From contig NZ_JALJEJ010000003.1 in NCBI RefSeq assembly GCF_022953055.1, positions 434,001-498,000 of the forward strand: DNA of 64,000 nt, given 5' to 3'. Below the pieces are notes generated by a model. That model saw only the letters and a program-made list of their open reading frames with translations, did not search any database and was not told where the DNA came from. Shown here one piece after another: positions 1-8,957 of this stretch. The DNA is from Mucilaginibacter straminoryzae. Its GTDB lineage: Bacteria > Bacteroidota > Bacteroidia > Sphingobacteriales > Sphingobacteriaceae. The position numbers were made by a program, and so were the translations under genes. How positions within the stretch are numbered: the first letter of the stretch is position 1; the number at the start of each line of letters is the position of its first letter.

Positions 1-157
1 TGTTGCACGTAACCTTTGGACCATCATGAAGAAATCTGACAACATCGATCCGGAATCAGGCTTCTCTAATGACGTGAAATATACTGGTATTGAAGGTACA
101 AGCTTGCCAATGACCAGAACTTATGGTTTCAATCTTAACTTCAAACTTAAAAATTAA
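1..157 (+). CDS. SusC/RagA TonB-linked outer membrane protein, C-terminal end (partial)
   Basis: Frame 2 is open from the window edge to the TAA at 155-157 and encodes about 51 residues, ending in Y-G-F-N-L-N-F-K-L-K-N. The alternating aromatic/polar ending is typical of the last beta strand of an outer-membrane barrel, and the preceding R-N-L-W-T and S-L-P-M-T-R-T-Y-G-F pattern is what SusC-family receptors end with. It lies 5 bp upstream of a SusD-type lipoprotein, the usual SusC-SusD order. The role is inferred: TonB-dependent import of an oligosaccharide. The substrate cannot be read from this fragment. Confidence 0.85.
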   Translation, partial: VARNLWTIMKKSDNIDPESGFSNDVKYTGIEGTSLPMTRTYGFNLNFKLKN

Positions 158-162
158 GAGAA

Positions 163-1758
163 ATGAAAAAACGATATATATATGGCTTCCTGCTGGCCGG
201 TGCAACCCTGGCAGCAAGTTGTACAAAGAACTTCGATGCGGTTAACACCGACCCGAATAAAACTACAGCAGATATTTTTAATCCGGCTTACCTGATGTCT
301 CAGTCGCAGATTCAGTTTTCGCAAACCGGGTATGACCAATTGCTTTTCCAAAGCATGTGGATCCAGGGCCTTGCATCAACTTATGATTACTATGGTAACG
401 GCGACAAATACATTTTAAGAGGTAGCGGTACCGGTTATTACAGCCGTACCTGGAATACTGCTTACGGCGCGTTAACCCTGGTTGATGAAATGAAGAACCT
501 GATTAAAGGCAACGCTTCTTACACTAACCTGGATAACTGCGCTACCATTCTTCGTGTATTATATATGCAACGTATTACCGACTTGTACGGTGACGCGCCT
601 TACTCGCAGGAAGGTCAGGCTAAAGCAGGTATCACCCAGCCTGTATTCGATAAGCAACAGGCTATTTATACCGCTATGCTTAGCCAGCTTGATGCTGCTG
701 CAGCTGCACTGGATGCATCTAAAGACAAACCTGCTGCCGATTTATTCTACGGTGGCGATATTTCTAAATGGAAAAGAATGGCTTATACTTTAATGTTACG
801 CGTAGCAATGCGTTTAACAAAAGTAGACGCTGCAACTGCCCAGAAATACGCTGAAAAAGCTTATGCAAGTGGTACTATGGCCAGCATTGCAGACAACGCT
901 TTAGTAAGAACAGACTATGCGAACGGTAACGGTAACTCTAACGCAGCAGCTTACCTTGTACCAGATGATTTCCGCGAAGTAAGATGGTCTAAAACGCTGA
1001 TCGATTATATGAAAGCGAACAATGACCCTCGTATCCCTGCTATTGCCGAAATTTCTAACGGTACCGGTAAAGCAGCCAATGAAACACAAGCGGCAGGTAA
1101 CAATACCGCAAGCTTACAAATTGGTATGCCTAACGGTTATGACCAGAACGGTGGTGCTACAGATATCTCTAAAGCTCCGAACTATCCTGGTACATCTCCA
1201 GCGGCTTCTGCTACAGACGCAGCTGCACCAGATGGTAAATACTCTCGCCCACGCTTTGCAGTATACGGCGACCGTAACCAGGCTAACGTATTGTTAACTT
1301 ACGGCCAATCTGAATTATTGCTTGCAGAAGCATCATCACGTGGCTGGAACACAGGCGTTGCAGCAACACACTGGGCTAACGCTCTGGCTGCAGATATGCA
1401 AGCACTTGCACAGTACAACACTACTCCGGCTGCAGTTGTTGCCAGCAGCGACATTGCAACTTACGTAGCAACACACCCGTTAGTACCAACTACTGCTTTA
1501 CAGCAGATCAACACAGAATACTGGGTATTAACCAGCACTTTGTTTGACTTTAACGAGGCTTTTGCTAACTGGAGAAGATCAGGTTACCCTGTATTAACCC
1601 CAGTGGTTTATCCAAACCAATACGTGCCATCAGGTACTATTCCTCGCAGAATGCCTTATCCAATCACCCTGCCACAGACAAATGGCGCCAACTACAATGC
1701 AGCTGTTAGCAGCATGGGCGGCGACACTTTCACTACCAGGGTATGGTGGGATAAATAA
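163..1758 (+). CDS. SusD/RagB-like nutrient-binding outer membrane lipoprotein
   Basis: 531 residues. The N-terminus is a lipoprotein signal with lipobox L-A-A-S-C (Cys20), followed by N-F-D-A-V-N-T-D-P-N-K, the common start of the SusD-like_2 subfamily. The body is alpha-helical in character (TPR-like), with an insert rich in Asn, Gly and Ala around residues 300-360, and ends in a Trp-rich segment. Such proteins sit on the outer leaflet as the lid of a SusC channel and bind the glycan before import. The gene follows the SusC end by 5 bp and is closed by a strong hairpin terminator. The ligand is unknown; the nearby GH20 and GH3 genes suggest, but do not prove, amino-sugar or beta-linked glycans. 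Confidence 0.9.
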   Translation: MKKRYIYGFLLAGATLAASCTKNFDAVNTDPNKTTADIFNPAYLMSQSQIQFSQTGYDQLLFQSMWIQGLASTYDYYGNGDKYILRGSGTGYYSRTWNTAYGALTLVDEMKNLIKGNASYTNLDNCATILRVLYMQRITDLYGDAPYSQEGQAKAGITQPVFDKQQAIYTAMLSQLDAAAAALDASKDKPAADLFYGGDISKWKRMAYTLMLRVAMRLTKVDAATAQKYAEKAYASGTMASIADNALVRTDYANGNGNSNAAAYLVPDDFREVRWSKTLIDYMKANNDPRIPAIAEISNGTGKAANETQAAGNNTASLQIGMPNGYDQNGGATDISKAPNYPGTSPAASATDAAAPDGKYSRPRFAVYGDRNQANVLLTYGQSELLLAEASSRGWNTGVAATHWANALAADMQALAQYNTTPAAVVASSDIATYVATHPLVPTTALQQINTEYWVLTSTLFDFNEAFANWRRSGYPVLTPVVYPNQYVPSGTIPRRMPYPITLPQTNGANYNAAVSSMGGDTFTTRVWWDK

Positions 1759-1773
1759 TCCGGAGCGATCCAG

Positions 1774-1809
1774 AACTAAAAAAGAGACTTTCGAGTCTCT
1801 TTTTTAGTT
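1774..1809. terminator. Perfect hairpin terminator with TTCG loop
   Basis: The arms 1774-1789 and 1794-1809 are exact reverse complements (16 bp) around the tetraloop TTCG. The stem carries A-runs on the left and T-runs on the right, so it can act as an intrinsic terminator on either strand. It closes the SusCD transcript 15 bp after the susD-like stop codon. Confidence 0.9.
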
Positions 1810-1861
1810 TATTAAATTCATTTGAATCGCTATTTTGTAGAGTTTTTCCAATTTTTGCTCC

Positions 1862-4800
1862 ATGCGATATTCCCCTATCAAGCGCTATTTAAGCTATACT
1901 TTTACCCTGCTGATCCTGGCTGCATCAAAGCAAAATAGCTTTGCCCAGCAGCCGCTGTTCAGGATACTTCCTCCGGAACAGACCCATGTCGACTTTAAGA
2001 ACACCATTAAAGAAAACGAAACTCTAAACGTACTTTCTTACGAGTACTTTTACAATGGCGGCGGCGTAGCCGTTTGTGATATAAATAATGATGGCCTTGA
2101 AGACCTGTTCTTCACTTCCAATATGGGCCAGAATAAACTTTACCTTAACCAGGGGCACTTACAGTTTAAAGATATTACCCGCGATGCTTCTAAGCTTTTA
2201 GAGGGTCGCCCCGGCAGCTGGAAAACCGGCGTTACCATGGCCGACGTTAATGGCGACGGCTTACTGGATATCTATATCTGTTATTCAGGCAAAACAGATG
2301 CCGACAAGCGACGCAACCAGCTTTTTATTAACAACGGTGATTTGACTTTTACAGAAAAAGCCAAAGAATACGGACTGGATGATCCGGGATACAGCACACA
2401 GGCTGCCTTCTTCGACTTTGATAATGACGGCGACCTTGATATGATGCTGCTGAACCATAACATCAAAAAGATTGATAATATGGAACTGGCGCGTTATAAA
2501 GCCGAGACCGACGTATATGCCAGCAATAAGCTTTTTCGTAATGATGGCAACCACTTTACAGATGTTTCCAAGAGCGCAGGCATTATCCAAAACCCGCTGA
2601 CGTTTGGGCTTGGACTGGCTATCGCTGATGTAAACAAAGATGGCTGGCCAGACATTTACGTTACCAACGATTACAACGAACCCGACTACCTCTATATAAA
2701 CAATCACGACGGTACCTTCACCGAGCATAGTAAAGACTACTTCAGGCACCTCTCCCACTTCTCAATGGGGGTTGATATTGCCGATTTTAATAATGATGCA
2801 TTACCGGACGTACTGACCCTTGATATGCTGCCTGCCGACAACCACCGGCAAAAATCACTGCAACTGGAAGAGAACTACGAATCGTTCGACCTGATGCTGA
2901 ACCAGGGCCTGTACAAGCAGTACATGCGCAATATGCTGCAATTAAATAACGGCAACGGCACCTTTAGCGAAATCGGCCAGCTTGCTGGTATTGCCGCTAC
3001 TGATTGGAGCTGGTGCCCGCTGATTGCCGACTTTGACAACGATGGCTACAAAGACATCTTTATCTCTAACGGTTACCTGCGGGATTATACCAACAAAGAC
3101 TTTTTACGTTATTGGGGCGATTATAAAATAAAGAAGGCCATGGCTGGCGAACCTTTTCAGTTGATGGACCTGGTTACTGCAATGCCTTCCACCTTGCTGC
3201 CCAATTACATTTTCAAGAACAACGGCGACCTTACCTTCAGCAATCATCAGAAAGAATGGGGGATTAACAATGCAGCCGTTTCAAGCGGTGCGGTATATGC
3301 AGACCTGGATAATGACGGCGACCTGGACCTGGTGGTAAACAACATTAACGAAAGCGCCACCATCTATCAAAATACCAGCAGGGAAAACAACGCAGGTAAC
3401 TACCTTGCATTAAAACTAAATGGCACCGGCGCCAATAAGTTTGCTGTAGGCGCTAAAGTAACCCTGTACAGTAAAGGTAAAAAGCAATACCAGGAAGTTA
3501 ACCCGGCAAGGGGCTACCTCTCCTGCATGCCTACAGATTTAACCTTTGGTTTGGGCAACGAAGAAAAAGTGGATTCCATCCGGATCATCTGGCCGGGCAA
3601 CCAAACCCAATTGCTTAAAAACGTAAAAGCCAACCAAAAACTGGTGCTGAACTACGAACCCGATAGCAAGCCTTTTGTTGCCGCAGCACCTGCTATAAAA
3701 GCGCTATTTACAAAAGTAAAACCGATTATTCCATATCAACCGCAGCCGAACAACATCAATGATTTTAAAAGACAATTGCTGATGCTGTTCATGTACTCAA
3801 AAACATCACCAGTAATTTTAACGGCAGATCTGAACAAAGACGGCCTGGATGATCTGTTTATTACCGGCGACCAGCAATCGCCAGGGAAGATCTTCCTTCA
3901 ACAACGCGACGGTACCTTCCAGTTCAGCGATCTGCAAGGCGCTGCCCAAAAGGCTACTGTTTCTGCCGCAGCATTTTTTGATGCCAACGGTGACGGTTAC
4001 CCTGACTTGTATCTTGCCCATGGCGGTTATGGCTTGTATGATCCTTCCTCGCCCGAATTACAGGATGAACTTTACATCAACAATGGCAAAGGTTATTTCA
4101 ACCTGTCTAACAACCTGCCGTCGGTTAATGCCAGTAGCAAATCATGTGTTCGCCCATGCGACTTTGACAACGATGGCGACATCGACCTTTTTGTCGGTGG
4201 GCGGGTAATACCCGGCCAATACCCTTCTGCGCCTACCAGCTATTTATTGGTGAATAATGGCAAAGGCGGTTTTACAGCGGTAGCCACGCCATTTGCGAAT
4301 GTAGGCATGGTAACTGGTGCGCAGTGGATAGACCTGAATAAGGACGGCCGCAAAGACCTGATCCTTTGTGGTGAAACGATGCCATTGAAAGCTTACCTGA
4401 ATACTACGGCGGGCTTCGTGGATAAAACGACAGATTATTTTGGCAAAGATTTCAGCGGATTCTGGTCGGCATTAACTTTAGCGGATGTAGACGGCGATGG
4501 TAACCAGGACCTGATTGCCGGGAACCTTGGGTTAAATACGCAGCTAAAAGCTACCGCAGAGCAGCCTGCCGAACTGTACTACCTCGACGTTGACGGAAAC
4601 GGATCTATCGATCCCTTCTTTAACTTTTATATGGATGGCAAAAGCTATCCGTTTGTGAGCCGCGACGAATTGAACGACCAGATCTACCCCATGAGAAGGA
4701 AATTCAGTTCATACAAAGCTTACGCGGACGCAACGATGAAAGATATCCTTACCCCAGAGCAACTGCAAAAAGCCGGAAAGCTGACTGCAAACACGCTGAC

Positions 4801-5161
4801 CACTACCTGCTTTTTATGGCGGAACAACCGTTTTGAAGAAGTAAAACTGCCGCTTCAGGCGCAGTTCTCCATGACAACCACTGTCCTGGCAGATGACTTT
4901 AACAAAGATGGAAAAACCGACTTGTTATTGTTAGGCAATCATTCAGATAACCGTTTAAAGCTGGGAAGTATTGATGCCAGCTACGGAACCTTATTAACCG
5001 GCGACGGTAAAGGTACTTTCAACTACACGGATCAATCCACCAGCGGGCTTTCTGTAACAGGCGATGTTAAATCTGCTGTAGAAATAAAAATTAAAGGCGT
5101 TACCTACCTTATTCTGGGTACCGCGAATGAACCTATTCAGTTTTATCAGGAAAATAAATGA
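1862..5161 (+). CDS. FG-GAP/VCBS repeat protein with ASPIC/UnbV domain
   Basis: 1099 residues with an N-terminal signal peptide ending near F-A-Q. Many FG-GAP-type calcium-binding loops of the form D-x-N-x-D-G-x-x-D are visible (for example D-I-N-N-D-G-L-E-D, D-F-D-N-D-G-D-L-D, D-V-D-G-D-G-N-Q-D), arranged as two beta-propeller-like blocks. Between them, around residues 510-600, lies an ASPIC/UnbV-like segment (G-A-K-V-T-L-Y-S...R-G-Y-L-S...I-R-I-I-W-P-G). Such proteins are exported and are frequent beside SusCD pairs; their biochemical role is not settled. The stop overlaps the next start in an ATGA, so the two products are probably made in fixed ratio. An AATTTTTG box ends only 4 nt before the ATG, hinting at a very short leader. 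Confidence 0.85.
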   Translation: MRYSPIKRYLSYTFTLLILAASKQNSFAQQPLFRILPPEQTHVDFKNTIKENETLNVLSYEYFYNGGGVAVCDINNDGLEDLFFTSNMGQNKLYLNQGHLQFKDITRDASKLLEGRPGSWKTGVTMADVNGDGLLDIYICYSGKTDADKRRNQLFINNGDLTFTEKAKEYGLDDPGYSTQAAFFDFDNDGDLDMMLLNHNIKKIDNMELARYKAETDVYASNKLFRNDGNHFTDVSKSAGIIQNPLTFGLGLAIADVNKDGWPDIYVTNDYNEPDYLYINNHDGTFTEHSKDYFRHLSHFSMGVDIADFNNDALPDVLTLDMLPADNHRQKSLQLEENYESFDLMLNQGLYKQYMRNMLQLNNGNGTFSEIGQLAGIAATDWSWCPLIADFDNDGYKDIFISNGYLRDYTNKDFLRYWGDYKIKKAMAGEPFQLMDLVTAMPSTLLPNYIFKNNGDLTFSNHQKEWGINNAAVSSGAVYADLDNDGDLDLVVNNINESATIYQNTSRENNAGNYLALKLNGTGANKFAVGAKVTLYSKGKKQYQEVNPARGYLSCMPTDLTFGLGNEEKVDSIRIIWPGNQTQLLKNVKANQKLVLNYEPDSKPFVAAAPAIKALFTKVKPIIPYQPQPNNINDFKRQLLMLFMYSKTSPVILTADLNKDGLDDLFITGDQQSPGKIFLQQRDGTFQFSDLQGAAQKATVSAAAFFDANGDGYPDLYLAHGGYGLYDPSSPELQDELYINNGKGYFNLSNNLPSVNASSKSCVRPCDFDNDGDIDLFVGGRVIPGQYPSAPTSYLLVNNGKGGFTAVATPFANVGMVTGAQWIDLNKDGRKDLILCGETMPLKAYLNTTAGFVDKTTDYFGKDFSGFWSALTLADVDGDGNQDLIAGNLGLNTQLKATAEQPAELYYLDVDGNGSIDPFFNFYMDGKSYPFVSRDELNDQIYPMRRKFSSYKAYADATMKDILTPEQLQKAGKLTANTLTTTCFLWRNNRFEEVKLPLQAQFSMTTTVLADDFNKDGKTDLLLLGNHSDNRLKLGSIDASYGTLLTGDGKGTFNYTDQSTSGLSVTGDVKSAVEIKIKGVTYLILGTANEPIQFYQENK

Positions 5162-6486
5162 AGATATTAAAGATAGCAGCGTTCGCGCTGCTTGTAAATG
5201 CCGCTACCTTTGCAAAAAACAAACCTGCCGCACCAGGTTATTTAGATCTGGCCATCCCCGTAAATGCCATTAACATGGTAATGATACACGATGTGGTGGC
5301 ACCGCCAGTGGCGGCGCGTTACTACGCCTACGCCATGATGAGCGCTTACCAGATCATTTCAGATCATAACCGTGCTATACCTGCTTTGAACAGCTTCGTG
5401 AAAAAATATCCGGCGGTAAAGCTGACAGACGAATCAAAAGACGCCGATTACCAGATTGCAGCGGTCTACAGCATTTTTGAAACAGCTAAGAACTTGCTGC
5501 CATCAGGATACACACTTGAAGACAATGAAAAAGACTATCTGCAATTGCTACGCAAGAACGGGGTTAAAGAAGATCGTATAGAGAAAGCGGTAAAGCTGGC
5601 AGAAAAGGCTTCGGCCACTGTGGTAAATTTTTCAAAAGCCGACAATTACGGCAAGCTAAGCGCGCGGTTAAGGTATACCCCTAAACAGGGTGAAGGTTAC
5701 TGGTACCCTACACCACCCGCGTATATGGATGCGGTGGAACCTAACTGGAATACCATTACACCATTGGTAATAGATTCGTGCAGCCAGTTTAAACCCATTC
5801 CACCCATTCCGTTTAGTAAAGATAGCACCAGCAAATTCTACAAACTGGCGAAGGAAGTTCGTGATGTATCTATCCACCCCAGCCAGGAGCAATTAAACAT
5901 CGCGTCTTTCTGGGATTGTAACCCTTTTGCTGTGACTACCTCGGGCCACATGTCTATTGGTTATAAAAAGATCAGCCCGGGTGGCCACTGGATGAACATC
6001 AGCGTACTGGTATTAAAGAAAATGAATATGGGTTTTGACCAGTCTATCCTGACGCTTTCTGTTGTGGGCATAGGGCTGATGGATTCGTTCATTAGTTGCT
6101 GGGACGAGAAATACCGCAGCAACCGCATCCGCCCGGAAACTTATATCAACAAGTACATGGACATCAACTGGAAGCCTTTACTGCAAACCCCGCCGTTCCC
6201 GGAATATACCAGCGGACATGCCGTAGTTTCACACGCCTCTGCCTATTTACTTTCCTATTTACTCGGCGAAAAGATCAGCTATACCGATAATACAGAAGTA
6301 CCGTTTGGTGTAGGACCACGTTCGTTCAGCTCCTTCAAACAGGCAGCTTCCGAAGCGTCTATCTCGCGACTGTACGGCGGCATCCATTACCGCGACAGTG
6401 TAGACGAAGGCAACAAGCAAGGTATCGCCGTAGCGAACAACATCATTGATAAACTCAGAAAAGCGGGTATAAAACCTTTAAGATAA
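5158..6486 (+). CDS. Vanadium-dependent haloperoxidase-type PAP2 superfamily protein
   Basis: 442 residues with an N-terminal signal sequence. The three anion-binding blocks of the vanadium haloperoxidase/PAP2 fold are all present: K318-x6-R325-P, T-S-G-H with His354, and S403-R404-x5-His410. These residues hold vanadate in haloperoxidases or phosphate in acid phosphatases, so the chemistry is either halide oxidation or phosphoester hydrolysis. The family in Bacteroidota is usually annotated as vanadium-dependent haloperoxidase but is mostly untested. The start overlaps the stop of the upstream FG-GAP/ASPIC gene by 4 bp, so the two are coupled. The position next to SusCD suggests an exported, possibly outer-membrane-associated enzyme. 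Confidence 0.85.
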   Translation: MKILKIAAFALLVNAATFAKNKPAAPGYLDLAIPVNAINMVMIHDVVAPPVAARYYAYAMMSAYQIISDHNRAIPALNSFVKKYPAVKLTDESKDADYQIAAVYSIFETAKNLLPSGYTLEDNEKDYLQLLRKNGVKEDRIEKAVKLAEKASATVVNFSKADNYGKLSARLRYTPKQGEGYWYPTPPAYMDAVEPNWNTITPLVIDSCSQFKPIPPIPFSKDSTSKFYKLAKEVRDVSIHPSQEQLNIASFWDCNPFAVTTSGHMSIGYKKISPGGHWMNISVLVLKKMNMGFDQSILTLSVVGIGLMDSFISCWDEKYRSNRIRPETYINKYMDINWKPLLQTPPFPEYTSGHAVVSHASAYLLSYLLGEKISYTDNTEVPFGVGPRSFSSFKQAASEASISRLYGGIHYRDSVDEGNKQGIAVANNIIDKLRKAGIKPLR

Positions 6487-6503
6487 CCGCTATAAAAGCA
6501 CAA

Positions 6504-6523
6504 GGGCCTGCATTCGCAGGCCC
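6504..6523. terminator. GC-rich hairpin between convergent genes
   Basis: GGGCCTGC (6504-6511) and GCAGGCCC (6516-6523) form an 8-bp stem with loop ATTC. It lies between the ends of the convergent haloperoxidase-like and GH20 genes. There is no long T-run, so a bidirectional terminator is likely but not certain. Confidence 0.55.
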
Positions 6524-6552
6524 ATTGTACAATCAATCAATCCTAAACAGAG

Positions 6553-8844
6553 TTAGTTCTTAAACCAGCTTGCTGGTATATCTTTAGGTGCCGAACCATT
6601 AAGGCTATATTGAAGTTTCAGCGTATAACCGCCACCGCCTTCAACAAAATTCAATTCGAACGGATGTAATCCTTTATCTAAGGCAGCTTGTCCGCTCTTT
6701 TCTACGGGCGAATGCATGCCATCATTATCAACCGTGGTCTGTCCGTTTATTTTCAGTACGCCTGCATCATCACAGGTTAAATAAAACGTATAAATTCCTT
6801 GCTGCGGAACATCAATATATCCCTTAAACCTTAAGCCGAACGAAGGCGCTTTTACTTCTTCTAGAACTACAATGCCTGGCGCTACAAACTTTTGTTCAGA
6901 AGCAGCTGCAGGCAAATAAGTGGTTCCTTTAAAATCGCCGGGGTAATAATTCACAACAATTCCCGGCTTTGCATCTTCTGCCTTAACAGGTGCAGCATAA
7001 GGTTGCTGTTTATAATTAATGGTATAAATATCTCCCCTTCTGCCGCTTGCAGTGAATGCCGCCAGTTTTACTACCTGGCTGCGGTAAATGATATAATTAT
7101 TTAAAACAGGCGAACTAGCAGTAGGCATGGTACCGTTATTGGTATAACGCACCACCATACCAGGTAGAGGCGATTTAACTTTCAGCGTATCAGCATTTAC
7201 AAATACCTTGGTATCGATCATATCGTCCAAGTCTGGAAGGCGATAGTTTACATCCAGGGCATCCAACCGGGCAAACTGATTAATGATCCGGTGTTTATAG
7301 CTATCGTATTTAGACTGGTCGTTTGTCCATAACAACTCAGATAGCGCCGTCATCCTTGGCATATACTGGTAATCGGCACGTTTCTCTGAAGGCACATACT
7401 CCGTCCAGATTTCTGCCTGCGCACCTTCAATCAGTTTCGCTTCCTCGGCGGTTAACCCTTTAGGAATAGGGTTAAAGAAGTAAATATTTTTCGCGGAGTT
7501 CTTATCGTATTTACTGTCAAAATATAAAGGGTTACCTGGCGCCATTACCACATGGTTACCATTTTTTGCTGCCTTTACGGGTGCATCGGGTACCCAAACG
7601 CGCCAATACATGATCATGGCCGTAGGTGTTACGCCACCTTCCAGCACCTCGTCCCAGCCGATCAGCTGACGACCGTTGGCATTAAAGAATTTCTCCATCC
7701 GGTTGATGAAGTAGCTTTGCAGGCCTGGCAGGTCCTTAATACCCTCCCGTTCCATTAACTGCTTACAGGCTTCTGATTTCCCCCAATCGGTACGGTCAAC
7801 CTCGTCACCGCCGATATGAATATATTTCGACGGGAAAATAGCCATGATCTCTTTAAATACGTTCTGGGCAAATTCGAACGTAGTTTCGTTACAAGGGCAG
7901 ATCGGCTTGGTAAATAATTTACCCCAGGTATTCTCGCCGTTACAGGTTAAAAAAGGATAGGAATTGATCGCTGCCATCATGTGGCCCGGCATATCAATTT
8001 CAGGTATAATATCAATGTGGCGAGCGGCAGCATAAGCCACCACATCCTTCATCTGTTGTTGGGTATAAAAACCGCCGTAAAGGGTTTTGCCGTTATGCTT
8101 TACGATATGCGATGGATCAATCTCCATATCGGGGTTTTCAACCGCCCGCTGCATACATACCGAATCCTGGTTATTAAACGTTCTCCATGCGCCTTCTTCA
8201 GTCAGTTTCGGATACTTTTTAATCTCGATACGCCAGCCCTGGTCATCTGTTAAATGCAGGTGCAGCTTGTTCATTTTATACAGTGCCAGTATATCGATGA
8301 ATTTCTTTAGATAACTTACCGAAAAGAAATGCCGGGCAACATCCAGGTGCATACCGCGCCATTGGTAAGCAGGGGCATCTGAAATAGTCACAGCAGGAAG
8401 GCTTAACGAATTATAGTGCATGGCACGCTCTACGTCAACAGGTAGCAATTGCCTGATGGTTTCTACCGCATGGAATACTCCCGCCCCTTCTTTAGCCGTG
8501 ATAACTACCTGCTGGGGCGAAATTGTTAACGTGTAAGCCTCGGGATTAGTAAGTCGCTCATCGCGCTTGATCACGATCGCTCCTTTAGCAGCTTTAGTAG
8601 TAACCGCTAACTGGCTGCCCAAACTTGGGGAAAGTAAAACGTTTACCATTTTAGCCTCGTTTGCGAAAGCGCCTGAAGCAACGATGGTTGTCTTATCGGT
8701 GATCTGAAAACTTCCGGTGCCTGGCGTTAAACTTTTAGGGTATGGAATAAGTGCAAACTTATCCGCACGGCTTTGCGCATTGGCGTTAACGCACCCTGTA
8801 ATGGCTATCGCGAGGGTTATAAAACGAAGTTTTCTTATATTCAT
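6553..8844 (-). CDS. Beta-N-acetylhexosaminidase, GH20, with C-terminal PA14-like domain
   Basis: 763 residues. The order is: signal sequence (with a possible lipobox I-T-G-C at Cys18, or signal peptidase I cleavage after A-N-A); a GH20b-type N-terminal domain (about 30-150); the GH20 catalytic barrel (about 155-510), whose H-I-G-G-D-E motif places the catalytic Asp347-Glu348 pair; a chitobiase/HEX C-terminal beta domain (about 540-610); and a PA14-like domain (about 630-760). It removes terminal GlcNAc/GalNAc from glycans by substrate-assisted catalysis, in the periplasm or at the cell surface. It is divergent from the GH3 gene (113 bp apart) and convergent with the haloperoxidase-like gene. 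The sugar specificity is inferred from the family only. Confidence 0.93.
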   Translation of the reverse strand: MNIRKLRFITLAIAITGCVNANAQSRADKFALIPYPKSLTPGTGSFQITDKTTIVASGAFANEAKMVNVLLSPSLGSQLAVTTKAAKGAIVIKRDERLTNPEAYTLTISPQQVVITAKEGAGVFHAVETIRQLLPVDVERAMHYNSLSLPAVTISDAPAYQWRGMHLDVARHFFSVSYLKKFIDILALYKMNKLHLHLTDDQGWRIEIKKYPKLTEEGAWRTFNNQDSVCMQRAVENPDMEIDPSHIVKHNGKTLYGGFYTQQQMKDVVAYAAARHIDIIPEIDMPGHMMAAINSYPFLTCNGENTWGKLFTKPICPCNETTFEFAQNVFKEIMAIFPSKYIHIGGDEVDRTDWGKSEACKQLMEREGIKDLPGLQSYFINRMEKFFNANGRQLIGWDEVLEGGVTPTAMIMYWRVWVPDAPVKAAKNGNHVVMAPGNPLYFDSKYDKNSAKNIYFFNPIPKGLTAEEAKLIEGAQAEIWTEYVPSEKRADYQYMPRMTALSELLWTNDQSKYDSYKHRIINQFARLDALDVNYRLPDLDDMIDTKVFVNADTLKVKSPLPGMVVRYTNNGTMPTASSPVLNNYIIYRSQVVKLAAFTASGRRGDIYTINYKQQPYAAPVKAEDAKPGIVVNYYPGDFKGTTYLPAAASEQKFVAPGIVVLEEVKAPSFGLRFKGYIDVPQQGIYTFYLTCDDAGVLKINGQTTVDNDGMHSPVEKSGQAALDKGLHPFELNFVEGGGGYTLKLQYSLNGSAPKDIPASWFKN

Positions 8845-8957
8845 AGAGTCTGCGGTTGAAGCGTTTTATCGCGACACAGTCAGTCGTCGGAATTATTTGT
8901 ACATATTTACTCAAATTTTTACTAATTATGTAAAAGTTTTTAAATTTTTAACAAACT

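Noticed and set aside
2285..2758. 157-codon antisense open frame inside the FG-GAP protein gene
   Set aside because: It mirrors repetitive Asp/Asn codons of the real gene and shows no family pattern, promoter or start signal.
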